64,000 nucleotides of DNA, taken from positions 2,266,571-2,330,570 of the forward strand of contig JANPWX010000204.1 of NCBI GenBank assembly GCA_024734555.1, in the 5' to 3' direction. Positions 26,795 to 39,300 of the stretch are shown here, in pieces. The position numbers and the translations under genes are program-made. How positions within the stretch are numbered: the first letter of the stretch is position 1; the number at the start of each line of letters is the position of its first letter. The notes beneath the pieces were generated by a model. The model saw nothing but the letters and a program-made list of their open reading frames with translations, made no database searches and was not told where the DNA came from. The DNA comes from Trochalopteron elliotii. Taxonomy: Eukaryota; Chordata; Aves; Passeriformes; Leiothrichidae.

Positions 26795-27088
26795 GAAAGG
26801 GATGTTTTACAAGGGCACAGAGTGACAAGATGGAATGGCTTTAAACTGAAAGAGACTAAGTTTAGATTAGATATTAGGAAAAAATCCTTTCCCGTGAGTG
26901 TGGTGAGACACTGGAACAGGTTGGCCAGAGAAGCTGTGGATGTCCCATCCCTGAAAGTGTTCCAGGCCAGGCTGGATGGGGCTTTGAGCAAACTGGTCTA
27001 ATGGAACGTGTCCCCACCTATGGCAGTGGGATGGAACTAGCTGATCTTTAAGGTCTTTTCCAACCCAAACCATTCTGTGATTCTATGA
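26795..27088 (+). mobile_element. CR1 LINE 3' region
   Basis: Roughly 290 bp of CR1 3' sequence are in the expected order: TTAGATTAGATATTAGGAAA, ACTGGAACAGGTTGGCCAGA, a GGCTGGATGGGGCTTTGAGC segment, then TCTTTTCCAACCC and the octamers ATTCTGTG ATTCTATG. It is one of the best-preserved copies here and lies 3.2 kb upstream of HDDC2. Confidence 0.93.
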
Positions 27089-28855
27089 AGTCTCAGCAGA
27101 AGATGTCCAGCCCTTGGCACAGATATCAGTGCGTGGTGCCTCTATCAGGTGCCTCTCACCAGCTTTGACAGCCACACAGGGGAGAGTGGGGCTCCCTGGG
27201 CACAGGGACACACAGTCCAGCACGGTGAGGTGCATGGCAGAGTGAAGGGAGCCACATGGCACACATGTACTATCACTCCAGAGGTTTGCTCTTCTGTACC
27301 CTTACTGAAGAATTCTTGCAACAAATTTTCACAAGCTAACTCCATATAGGTTCTAAGATTGCCTCAGACAAAGGACGATACTATAGTCTGGAGAACTAAA
27401 ATGATAATTTATAGTGTCTGGCAGGTGCTCATCAATCTTTTTGCTATTAGGGAGGGCATCAAGGCTGATATTCCTTCCTGATGGGTCTGTCATACACAAC
27501 CATTTTGCCCTGTCTACTGAACTACACAACATTTTCTTTTTTTCTTTTCATGCCAGATGGTAATGAAATCCCATGAATTAATTACTTTTCCTGAAGATAT
27601 TTTGCCAATACAAGGTTTACTGTGCCCCTGCTGGCAGAACATATAAGGGTTTTCAAGACCCAATGTGTTATCATTGATGCTACATTATATAAATCACAAA
27701 CTGATTATGATCCACCTTAGGAGTAGTTACCTGGTCTGCTCCCAGCCACCTGGCATTTGGGGAGATGATTTTCACATTACTGCATCAAGTGTGCAAAGCA
27801 ACCCCTCTCCCCCAGCGCTATTTCTTAAAGAAACGGAAGCACAATATCAGCCTGGCATCGGGTAGCAGCAAATGCGGTTGAAGCAGAAATCTGTGGGCAG
27901 AGAGCGCCATCTCCAGCGTGTAAATCATAATTACTCTACGGTAACCAGCTTCTTTGGGATTTCTTTTTTGGAATTGCCATCTGTTCTGGCAAAAGATGGA
28001 GAAAAAAGCCAGCTGAGACTGATGAAAGATTGAGACTTAAGCCGTAGCACTACCTTAATATCCTGTGGGGAGAGTTTGCTAATCCTTGCTGAAGTTTCTG
28101 AATTACATAAAAAAGCTGCTTAAAATTGTATGGAGCTGATTTGTTTCTGTTTTCAGCCACTTACTCAAGAATAAAATCCTGACAGAGCTAATATTTGTAC
28201 TCTGTTGGGGTCCTCCAGCCTACTGAGAGTCCATGCATTTAACACTACACATGATGCATTTGATAGATACTTGGAAAAGCACATAAATGATACCTCTAAG
28301 TACTGTCAAAGAACAATTGGGTGGAAAAACAGTGTCAATAAGCAATATGCAAAAACAGCACACAAAGTGAATGTAGAGGAATTATATACATATAAATGCT
28401 ACAAAATTGACAAATATTACAAAAATTACACTGAGACCAGTGCCTGTGAGTCCAGCCTCGTGATTATCGCTCAAGTGTTCATCCTAGAAACATACCTTAA
28501 GGACATCAGTGACAAAGAATTTATCAGACAATAAAACTGAAAATCATACCTCTTCCATACATGTGGGATGTATTAGACTTAGCTACATTACAGAATTATT
28601 AATGAATATGCAAGAGCAAATTGATTACTGGATTTAAAGTGCTAGAAATACTAAACAGGTACATTGAATAGATCCATTCAGGAAGTGCTTAAAGACAACG
28701 TATCTGTTATCAGCTAGCCTTAAGAATAGCATTTCTGAACTAGATCCAGCATCTCATTTAAAACGCAAATTATTAGATTATTCTGTATTATTTTTATGAT
28801 TGCGTTGTGAAGGCTTTTTTCTCAACCATTCAGGAAACCAGAAAGAGGTTTCTGC
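27089..28855. other. Intergenic DNA with one candidate regulatory block
   Basis: No coding exon is seen. A frame at 28.2-28.5 kb is AT-rich and unlike any known family. The block at 27.83-28.0 kb is described separately. Confidence 0.5.
27830..28010. promoter_or_regulatory. Candidate regulatory block with CTCF-like site
   Basis: It contains AGCGCCATCTCCAGC (27903-27917), matching the reverse-complement CTCF core AGCGCCMYCT well but missing the outer TGG. Next to it are a RUNX-like TGCGGT and a CATAATTAC homeodomain core. It lies 2.3 kb upstream of the HDDC2 start codon. CTCF binding would make it a boundary candidate; this is inference from motif match only. Confidence 0.3.
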
Positions 28856-28859
28856 AAGA

Positions 28860-29085
28860 GACAGAAAGAATGTTGGTGTAGCTCTATTAGAATGAGACCT
28901 GTAAAAGACAAGAAGGCAGTTACGAACAGTTGGCATTAATTTATGAAAAACAAATCCCACTTGGCCAACCTGACTGCATCCTCTAATGAAATGGTTCACT
29001 ACCGTGGACAAGGATGGAGCAATGGACACAGCAGATCTTGACTTCATTACAGTTGTTGAAATTGTTTCCTGCAGCACCTTCAGTG
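28860..29085 (+). mobile_element. Degenerate CR1-type reverse-transcriptase fragment
   Basis: The segment aligns by eye with the stretch of CR1 ORF2 that reads 'HxLTNLxAFYDEMT...DVVYLDFSKAFDTVS'. Here it gives TTGGCCAACCTGACTGCATC, then GATCTTGACTTCATTAC and GAAATTGTTTCCTGCAGCA. Many substitutions and stops mark it as old. Family assignment beyond CR1-like is not possible by eye. Confidence 0.55.
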
Positions 29086-29900
29086 AAGGCTACCAAGACT
29101 GCTGGGATCTAAATCACATCATCTGGAAGGAGGTGTTGAGGTATCCCGGGCCTCCCTTGTCCGCTGAAGAACCTAAGGGCCCATACAACAGCAGCCTGCC
29201 ACTGCTTGAGGCGGGATTACAATACAATGGAGCTCAACTTCCCTTGGGAGTAGCATGCAATACTGCGGCAAACTATGGGGCACAAGGAGGTCCAAAGAGG
29301 ACATTATGAAACAAACTATTCACTGTGGAAGGCAGACAGCCTGGACAAAGTATGAAATTCTTATTTTGGATGGTTTCAAGAGCTGTCAAGACAGCTCTGC
29401 AACAGATGTGATTCACTTCAACCAGGAAAGCTTACTGCAACACCCAACACATCTATGATCGTGTACACAGGTGTAAAGGTGATGACTTCCTGGTCTGGGA
29501 TTCTTGTTTATTGTGGGCCTCATTATTAATTTCGGAGTTTAAATATTTGAACAAACAAAAATAAAAATACTCTGCCATCTGTTGATAGCTGGTAAAACTG
29601 CAGATGTTCTTTCCTGGAACAGACTATTTCATCACCACATTTAAACCATTATCCGCTATTTCAGTTGGCAATATAAAAGTAGCAAAGAAGTGTAATGTAT
29701 TTTGAAAATCCACCAACTGTCAGGTAAGTCACCGTGTTATTTATTCAACTCATAAAAGTGACGGATGTGCTTATAGAAAGATGCTGGGAGTACACAGAAT
29801 AATTTAAAACTCATCAGCAACCCTGATAACTCTCCGCTCTTCTCTGAACATAAGTTTGCACTATTTTTTTTTTAAGGCATGGTAAAGGTCACCGAGATGC
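29086..29900. other. Upstream flank of the HDDC2 promoter
   Basis: This is ordinary AT-rich sequence without recognisable elements. CpG density rises sharply only from about 29.93 kb. Confidence 0.5.
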
Positions 29901-29929
29901 TCAGTTTTGACAGACGTATGAGCTATTTC

Positions 29930-30356
29930 TGCCTTCGAGGCTGCCTATCCCTCCTCACGCCCGGACCCAGCGGAAGAGAGCAGAGGACACGCCTGTCCCC
30001 TTCCCTTCCGCACTCCGCCGCGCTCATGCCCGTGAGCGGCGCGGCCCCTCTTGCTGCTCTTCTCGTTGCAGTCGCAGCCCGTGTAGTTCTTTCTTGTGGT
30101 TAATGAACCCCGAGAAGCCAGAGCTTTCGGGACGCGGTTCCCCCCACTGACACCGCTCCCCACACACCTACGCCTTCTGCGGACGCGTCCCCGGGGGCGC
30201 AGGGCGAGCACCGCCGCCTCCCGCCCTGGCAGGAGGAGGAGGAGCCGCGGTCGAAGCCGTGTAGCCGGCGCCGATGGCGGCGGGCGGCTCGGTGGGGCTG
30301 CTGTCCTTCCTGCGGCTGCTCGGGCAGCTCAAGGTGGGCGCAAGTCCCTGTAATAG
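29930..30356 (+). promoter_or_regulatory. HDDC2: HDDC2 CpG-island promoter
   Basis: GC content and CpG frequency are very high from about 29.93 kb up to the sequence gap, and CpGs continue after it to about 31.08 kb. There is no clear TATA box, which fits a housekeeping CpG promoter with dispersed starts. GC-box-like GGGGGCGCAGGGCG lies near 30.19 kb. A YY1-type core GATGGCGGC (30273-30281) overlaps the start codon, an arrangement common in housekeeping genes. The exact transcription start cannot be read from sequence. Confidence 0.75.
30274..30333 (+). CDS. HDDC2: HDDC2 coding exon 1
   Basis: It encodes MAAGGSVGLLSFLRLLGQLK and ends in phase 0 at AAG|GTGGGC. An in-frame stop lies four codons upstream of the ATG. 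The Kozak -3 base is C, so context is moderate, with G at +4. The exon lies in the CpG island, directly before the assembly gap. Confidence 0.93.
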
Positions 30357-33300
30357 NNNNNNNNNNNNNNNNNNNNNNNNNNNNNNNNNNNNNNNNNNNN
30401 NNNNNNNNNNNNNNNNNNNNNNNNNNNNNNNNNNNNNNNNNNNNNNNNNNNNNNNNNNNNNNNNNNNNNNNNNNNNNNNNNNNNNNNNNNNNNNNNNNNN
30501 NNNNNNNNNNNNNNNNNNNNNNNNNNNNNNNNNNNNNNNNNNNNNNNNNNNNNNNNNNNNNNNNNNNNNNNNNNNNNNNNNNNNNNNNNNNNNNNNNNNN
30601 NNNNNNNNNNNNNNNNNNNNNNNNNNNNNNNNNNNNNNNNNNNNNNNNNNNNNNNNNNNNNNNNNNNNNNNNNNNNNNNNNNNNNNNNNNNNNNNNNNNN
30701 NNNNNNNCGGGCTGGGCCTTGGGCAGGTGTTCGCGGGGAGCCTCAAAGCTCTCCGGAGCGTGCAGGCCGTGGTCGGGCGGATTTTTTGCTGGTGTCTCTG
30801 AAACGAGGGCCTGCGAAACCAAGGGGTTTAACCTTCACAGTGCCGTGGTCTGGTGGATACGGTGGTATTTGCCCAGAGGTTGGACTCGATGATCTCTGCG
30901 GCCTTTTCCAACCTGCACTGATTCTGTGATTCTGTGACATGGGCGCAGAGAGTACCGCGGACAGGATGGGTGTACAGGAACGTGCCAAACCCAGAGAGCG
31001 TCTCCGACCATATGTACAGGATGGCGATGATGGCTTTGGTGACTGAAGACAAAGGTCTTAACAAGGACAGGTGAGACGGCCTCTGCTTGTCACGACCGTA
31101 ATTTAATGTCGTGGGAGAGCTGCAAACAAAATGCTGAAAGAAGCTGTCCTCCCGAGTAAGAGCTTTTAAATCACACTGAAGGAATTTGAAATCCGTTCCC
31201 CTTTTCTTTTCCCTCTGTCCTTTGGACAGGGTCCTGTTTGCCTGGACAATTGAAAGGGGCTAAAAACTTTATTGCTTAACTGTGGGTGTTGAGGCAAGTC
31301 CTTAGTGCAGAGGCTTAAAGCTGGTCTTCTTTCAGGCAGTAAATAAACAGGCTGAAGACCCGTGTTAAAAAATAGCCTGAAGCAACAGCCAGCCATGTCA
31401 GAGCCATACACCATGTGAATTTTGACAGACTGAAGGAGCACTCAGCAGCAGTAAGGAGCCACAGAAACTCTCTAGGATAGCAGAGAAAGCTCTAGGAGCT
31501 GGTATGAAGGCTTTTTTGAGTATTCTGCCGCAGACTGGCATGGCTACAGAGCTGTGAGTGACATATTATATACTGAATTTGGGATTGCTCCAATCAGATT
31601 ACCTTCTACCTGTTGCAGGAATTTGTTGTTGAAGTGTAAAATGTAGTTGATTACCACAGCATCTCCAAAAGCCAAGTATACAAAAGCTAAGTGCATTACT
31701 TTTGAATATTGTGCTCCGGTACACAGTGTATTTATACTTAAATCTACATTTACAAGCAGTAGGGACTAGAAATCAGAAATCAAAATTATGGCTAGGTGGA
31801 AAATACTCCCCTTAACAGAAAGTGGAAAATGTTACATAAGGTTTAAGAAAAGCTCCGACCAACCTTTAGAGAGTATATGAAGGGGGATAAATTCTGCAGT
31901 CTCTTAGCCTTTGGATAAGTTTTCAACTTAAAATGCTGAAAAACTAATTATTCTGTCCTTCCTTCGTGTCAGATGCATACGATTAGCTTTGGTTCATGAT
32001 ATGGCTGAATGCATTGTTGGAGATATTGCTCCTGCGGATAATATCCCAAAAGAGGAGAAACACAGGAGAGAAGAGGTATGAACATAATGTGTGAAGCCAC
32101 AGCTGCAGAGCATTCTGTGTCCTTTAATGTTCTGGTGGTGGTGAAGGAACACTCCAAGCAATATAATACTGTCATTGGCATTGGGCAAGCCTGCCACAAG
32201 CAAGTGGAGTTTTCAGCTCATTGCGATTTTTGTACCTGTAACGTCACCAAGTACAAAGTTATGGAAGAATCTTTGAAGTAATCTTCACCTTGGCTATTTG
32301 TTCCTGCACTAGCTGCAGTTCTGGTAGCCTGAATTAGGCACGTTTAGCAGTCTTACCAAGAGGTGAGGAGCAGGGAGTAGGTGCACTGAGTAGGATGGAT
32401 GACAGTTCATGTCAGATCATGTGTGTGGTGCCAGATCATGACATTGACAGAGACTTCATTTAAACTTTTTGCACAGAACCTCAGATGCAGGTGTCTTTTT
32501 CATTGTTGTTGTGATTCTTTGAGTGCAGCATGCCTAGAGTCACTTTATTTTTTGGCCTTGTACTTATCCAGACTGTTGGTTTGTTGCTTTGGTTTGTGGC
32601 ATTATTTGAAGAATATGTAAACCATTTCTGTAGCCACAGCTAGAGGGCAATGTCATGCCTCAGAAACTCTTCAGAGGCTTTTTTTTTGTTCAGTGTAAGA
32701 ACACACTAAGAAGTATATTGAAAAAAAAGAAACACTGAAATTACAGTCAGTAAAGATAGTACTTCAAGAATGGCAAATGCACCTTAGATCTTAAATTTCC
32801 ACTTTCTTAGCAAAGAGCTTACTTCTAGAGTTAGTCATGGCACCCCAGCCCCAAGTTTTAACTAGATAAGCATAAAAGAAGGGGGAATAATTGCAGAAGT
32901 GTTTGTTACACTCTTCAAAGAGCTTCAGAACACTGAACAGGAGAAATCTCTTTCCTGAAATCCTCTTAAGGTTGTTGTGCCACTGAGGATCAGCCTTCAA
33001 CTTTGGTCTAGAGAGAATTCTCATTTGAATTTAGGCAAGGAAAAAGAGATTTTGATGCCTAGATATATTTAAGAAGTTTTCTTAAGGGTTTGCAGCTCCT
33101 TCTCCTCCCATTTCAATCAGTGAGGACTTCCTGTTGACTTTGTGGAAGGAGAGTAAAGCATTAAACATACGGGATGACTCTGAAATACTTTGTTGTAAAA
33201 ACAGACCATAGGTAGCCACTTCAGGAGGTGGCTTGAGGTGAGTTATCAATACTCTGCTTCCCCTGCAGAGTTCTCCTTTTTTCTGTTTGCTCTACAGCTG

Positions 33301-36300
33301 ACATTTTGAGCTGGCTCTGAAATTTGCTGCTTGTGCAGTAACTTCAACCAGCGAGTCTCACCAACACTAAGGCAGCAGAAAATGAACCTGATAAAAACCA
33401 CGAAGTTTTGGGGTTTTTTTGGAGGAGGGAGGGTGTTGTTTGGAGTAGGGGATTTTGACAGGTAAGTCATTTTAGCCACCCAACCTTGAAATCTCATGAG
33501 TTCCAGAGCTGGAAAGAGGTGAGAAAGAATCAGACCTTGATGCTTCAGTGGTAGCAAGCAATGGGGAACCATATTATTGTGACATTGTATCCTGTATTTG
33601 AAGTGGAGAAACAATCATGGCATGAAGCCTTTGTCTTGCCTGTGATGTTGGTTGTTTCAGAAGCAGCCCTTCATATTACTGGGCAAAGTAAAGATGGCAC
33701 AGAAATGAGACTAAGCAGCTGGGAGAGCATAAAGAGTGTGCAGAACAATTTCTGCAGTCACAAGTTCTGCCAGCAGCCTGTTCCAGCGCAGGCTTCCTGC
33801 AGGGTCACAGCCTCCTTTGGAAATCCTCCATGGGCCCCGGGTGGATATCTGCTCCACCATGGACCTTCAGGGGCTGCAGGTGGATCTCTGCTCCTCTCTA
33901 GGGCTGCAGGGGCACAGCTGCCTCACCATGGTCTTCCTCAGGAGCTGCAGGGGAATCTCTGCTCTGGCATCTGAAGCACCTCCTCCTTCTCCTTCTTCAC
34001 TAACCCTGGTATCTGCAGAGTTCTTCCTCTCACTTCTCACTCCTCCGTCTGTGTGGAGTTGCACAGGGATTTCCCCTCCCCTTAAATATGTTATCCAGAG
34101 GTGCTACTGCCTTGGCCTTGGCCAGAGCTGTAGCCAAACCTTGCCATGCCAAAACAAGATGGTAATGTGCTGTGCAGTGGATGTTTCTGCTAGCTTGGTA
34201 ACAGCTAGATAATTATTCAGAAAAGAGAATGATAGAAATGTTTCTCAGAAAATAGATAAATGGAAAAAGCTTCTTTTTTTTCAGACAGCTATGCAACAAC
34301 TGACCCAGCTTCTATCAGAAGACCTCAGAAAAGAAATCTATGAACTCTGGGAAGTAAGTTTGCATTCTTTTAATCCTACGTTAAAATTCAGGGTGACCCA
34401 TTCCCTTCTTCTCACGTACCTGTGAAATTGTGCCATCTCTTATTTTGACCTCAAGAAAGTGAGATTTATTCACTTAGAAGATAAAGCTTCACAGTATGAG
34501 TCAAGGTCATTTTAGGATCTTTTTCAGACAGAAATGGTGGACTTTGGTAAAATAATGATCTTCTGCCCCTGGCCTCTCAGAGTTCCAGATGAACCTGTCC
34601 AGGGCTTGGTTTGTACAGCTGAAGGAAGGGTCTGTCCTCTACATCCAGCCCTCTGGATGTAATTCCAGTTTTTTATTACGTTATCACTTTTGTTCTTATC
34701 TGGCCATTTGCAGGTTTTAATACGGGAAAAAAAAACAATGGTAGGTGATGATGCTGTGGATTATCTTCTGCTCCTTATGCAAGTAATTTCTGTGGCTTTC
34801 ATTTCTTTCTAATAAAGTCCATTGGACCAGATATTTAGTAGTAACTTAAAATGATTAAGTAAACTAAAGTTTAAACTTAAATGTGACAAAAAAAATCACG
34901 CTTTTCTATGAACACTGGAGATTTCTGGCTTTGAGTTCCTTAAAAGTTTGTATTAGAAAGTATCTTTTGTGTTTGAAGGTGATTTAACCACTTTTATGTG
35001 AATCCATGCTGTTAATTGATAAGATCTTTTATACTTGGAAATGAGGGATGATGAGATTATTTTCAAACAATTCAAGTTTATAATTACTGTGCTTTATCTC
35101 CCCCTGACATATGGTCACATGGGGGGAATTGTATCCACAACCTCTTGTTCAAACAATGTGTTTCTTGGACTCTATGACCCAAGTCTGTATGTTACATTCA
35201 TATTCTTTTCTACTTAGAGTGTATTTAAATTCCAGATACTTGCATCCAGTTTCTGCCTTGTGCTACAACACCCTGTTTGTGGTTTTGTTTTAGGTTTAGG
35301 GTTATTTTGGTCTTTTTTTCCATGTTTTAGTTGTGTGGTTGAACAGGCAGTGGGAATGGGCTCTCAGAGCTATATTTTAAGGTAATGGGGATGAACCAAC
35401 ATCATCAGATATGGGAAATGATATGTGTGTACTTTTTTAGGGAACACTGGTTCCTTCTCCCTTGAGAAACTGTTATAATTGAGGAAAATGAGGTTTTGAT
35501 GGATAAGGTTAGTTCTGTATAATTGGGTTTTTTTCTTTGCTGGTCTCAGTCTTCTCTGTGATGCTGTAAGAGCTGGTTCAGTATGGAGTCAGTTCTTCAG
35601 TGTTAGTTTTTCGTCATTCTCATTAACCATCATTTGATATGTGCACACTTTTGATAATTTGGTCCTTGTTTCTGCCTTCAGGATTATTTATTGGCACTGT
35701 GTCTGCAACTCATCAGCATGAGTGCAACCCACATGGCAGAGAGGGTACCCTAAAAATCTACTATTCACATGTAGTCCCTCTAGTGTTGCTTTAAGTGGAA
35801 CAACTAGTTTCTCCTTAAGAAGGCAAAAAAAAGAGACAAAGAAAATAAGAAGCCTCTGATAACTTGGTGTGCTGCTCTGCTCTCAGCTAGCCAGAGACAT
35901 TTCCCTATGATTTTTTTTGTGAGTGAAGGTGGTTATGCACCAGAGCTGAACAGTGCTGAGCAGGACAAGATCTCTTGGCAAGTCCTTCCTGCACTGCCCT
36001 GCCCTTGTCTCTGTCTCTGTCTGCCTTTTAGCTTTAGAAGGACTTCTGCTTTGGATGGTGCTGGTGGGTACTTGACCCACGTGTAGTGTAGGGGAAAGAG
36101 GCAGCAGAAAGATGCCTCAGATATATTTTCACTTTATAACTTAATCTCAGATATGCTGGAAAAAACAGGAAAGTAAATGAATCAGCACATTTCAGCTCTG
36201 TCCTGCTTTTTTATTCTGAAGTGCAAAAGCATGGTAATGATTTTTAAAAGATGGCCTGTGGTGTGGGAGAGTCCAGTTAGTGTTTGTCCAAAGGACACTG

Positions 36301-39300
36301 TTGTTGCAGATTCTTAACCACCTGTGGGGAGGAAACAGTGTTTGTTTCAGCACTGTGCACAGTTGCACATGTCACAGCTGATGTTTCTTGAGGGCAATGT
36401 GAGCTGAGATGTGAATAATATCTGGTGGGCTGTGTAGCACAGAGGTTGGCAACAGATTGATATTCCCACCTAATTGCTGGAGGTGGGACCAACTTTTACA
36501 GGTGAAGAGCCCTACTTCTCCTTTTCATGAAGTTCTGCTTTGTAATGCTGCCAAGAGTTTTGTTTGTCTTTGGGGGACCCTTCCCCTAGCAAAATAGATT
36601 ATAAAAAAACAAAGTAGAAATAAATGGAATTAAGAAAATAAGTAGTACTTTAAAAATGAGGCAAATCTCAGGTTGAAATGAGAAAAACAAGATAAAAACA
36701 CTGAAATTAAATTTATTACTAAAATAATGGTGAAGATGTAACTGAAAATTCAAAGTACCATTGAAATCTAAATAGAATAGTAAACCAATCAATCATGGCT
36801 ATCAAAATCTGGATTTCTGACTTCAGAGGTAAAGTAATAAGCCTAAGAACAGGCTCCTAATAGTATGCAAGACAAAGAAATGACTGTCACACTTCTCCGT
36901 GCATCACAGTGCTGGAATTACAAACCGGGATTTTGCTACTGTGGATGACACTCACAGCACAGTTGTTGTCTTTAGATGCAGAAAGGAATGCCAGATTCTG
37001 TGGATGTGGGAGCACAGATGGGCCCAGTGTGTACTTTGGTGGGATTAATGGTGGTGGGGTTGGGGAATAGAGTCAGACCTGCCAATGGTATCAAGGTAAT
37101 GGTAACCTGCACAGAAGAAAATCTCTTTTTATGGGGTTGGCTTTGGAAGTCAGGAGAGTCAGGAACACCTGCTTATGAGATATCACATACATTGCAGTAG
37201 ATTTGGAAAAAGAAAATGCAATGCCAGATATGTCTGCAGCCATCACTGGAAGCAAATGACAGCAAAATTGTTCAAGTTGACTGGAAATATGAATCACTCA
37301 TATACTGATGATGACTGTAGAGAGGGAAAAGATGGCAGAGAGATTAAAGGACTTAAATTCTGAAGGGGAGGAAACCCATTAACCACTCCCCTTCCTATCT
37401 CCGAGGAGAGACATAAGGACATAAGCAGCTCAGACAGATTAGACCAAAAAGATTAGGCAGGAATGACAGGAGAAATACAAAGAACAACTCCATATAGAAA
37501 GAGCAAGTGGTGAGAAAAATGCAAAATAGGTCTTAAAAATAGCTGGTGACAGTGCATAGGCACACACCATGGTAATTTATAGCCTTAGCCAGGCCTGAAA
37601 TGATCTTTATATGTAAAATATGTTAAATTGAACCTATTGTTTAACTTGTATGTGATGCAGAGTTGCCTCCATATCATCCCTGATTCAGCCAAAATGGTTG
37701 GTATGTTTAGAGTCAGATTATGCAAAAGATTGTATTTTATGTCCCACTGCATATATTGGGACATATTTCAAATGTTTTGCTGACCACTGTGTGTTTGTAA
37801 AAACAAAGTGAAAGACATAATTTTGCTGAGTATTTCTGGAGTGGCTTGTACTAATGAAGAAAATTCTAGATATTTTAAAGAGATTTTAATATTCTGTTTC
37901 AGAGTAACAAAATTATTTTCTTATAACTGCAAATCTTTTCAGGAATATGAAAACCAGTCTACTGCAGAGGCCAAGTTTGTAAAGCAGTTGGATCAGTGTG
38001 AGATGATATTGCAAGCATTTGAGTACGAAGAGCTGGAAAACACACCTGGCAGACTGCAGGATTTTTTTGATTCAACTGCCGGTATGACATTTGGGCTTTT
38101 TTTTCCTCTTTCATAAATGAAATATATAAATTGCCCTTTTTTTCTGACAGACATTCAGAGCAAGTGAGAACTACTTATTTTACTAATTGTTCAAGTCCCC
38201 TAATGAATGGGAACATACCTGACATTTACCTCTAGGTATTAAACCTGAATTTCATTTATGCCAAATTCCTTTTCCATTACTTTTTACCTTAGAGAGAGGC
38301 ACAGCTTTCCTTACACTTGCATATGTGTAAGGATTTCCCTGAAACATCAGAGTCTTCATGTAGGAGTCTTCAGTGTTCACTGGTGCTCTGGCAGCAGCTT
38401 GTTTGTACTCTGTCAATGTTTCAGGAACCAGTGAAGTAGAATTTGTTAGCCCAAAGTGAGCTGAGTGACCAGTCTCAGGTTCCTGTGAGAACCACCTCAG
38501 TGAAATGATTAAGTTGCAACTGTGTTACTTTTTATTCTATCCACTGGTTTTCATCTTTTGCAAAATACACCGGTAGTTGAAAGCAGAGATAGGCATTTTG
38601 GCAAGGTTTGGCATTTTGAAGAGAGAAGGGCTATAACTAACTTATCTTGTCCTGGAAAAAAAACTAGGGATAGACAGAGTCCAGGAATAAGAGGAACAGC
38701 AGTCACCAAACAGAGTCCCTGACAAGTCCGATTTATACTCTGGTGACTCCCCAGGGAAATAATAATCTCCCTGGAAAATGTAAGACTTTGATTAGTGAAG
38801 GAAAAAAAAGGACAACATGAATGAAACTTGTAATGCTTCATTTTCTAATGGACACCTCTGCTCCCCTACCAGAATTCAACAACTTAAATTGAGCTGGTGT
38901 CTGAGCAGAGCCTACAGCATATACCCCAAGTGCTCCTGTAATTGGAGTTGTTTTTTGTAGCATGATACATAGTATCAGATTATCTTGGTCAGGGTGCATC
39001 CCTTTTTCAGCTCTTAGTGTCTTAATAGAGCACAAAATACCAGCTTTTTGTGAAGAAGGGGTGTTAACTACACTTACTCCATAGTTGGACTGAACTGGGA
39101 GCATTCGCTTTCTTAAAAGAGTAATTTAACATTTATTCTGAGCCTAAAGTGACATCCCTGCTATCATTCCAATGCCAGCCTTTCACACATGGCAAAATGA
39201 GAGCATTTTTCATTAACCTTCCCTTTCTTTTGTTTTGCAGGGAAATTTGTTCACCCAGAAATACTCCAGCTTGTATCTCTGATTAACAGAGAAAGGAAAA

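Larger units (their letters stand above)
30334..30948 (+). other. HDDC2: HDDC2 intron 1, partly unsequenced
   Basis: The intron is nominally 615 bp, of which 351 are N. The left side is GC-rich promoter-island sequence. The right side ends with a CR1 tail that runs almost into the splice acceptor. True length is unknown because the N run may be an estimate. Confidence 0.8.

Noticed and set aside
30100..30822. Long open frames on both strands spanning 30.1-30.8 kb
   Set aside because: Most of their length is the N gap; the rest is GC-rich promoter sequence with few chance stops. Only the + strand exon 1 frame is real.
33561..34212. Overlapping 137- and 158-codon frames in HDDC2 intron 3
   Set aside because: They lie within the LTR-type repeat and its flank; the 33867-34064 opposite-strand frame is equally open, which indicates composition rather than coding.
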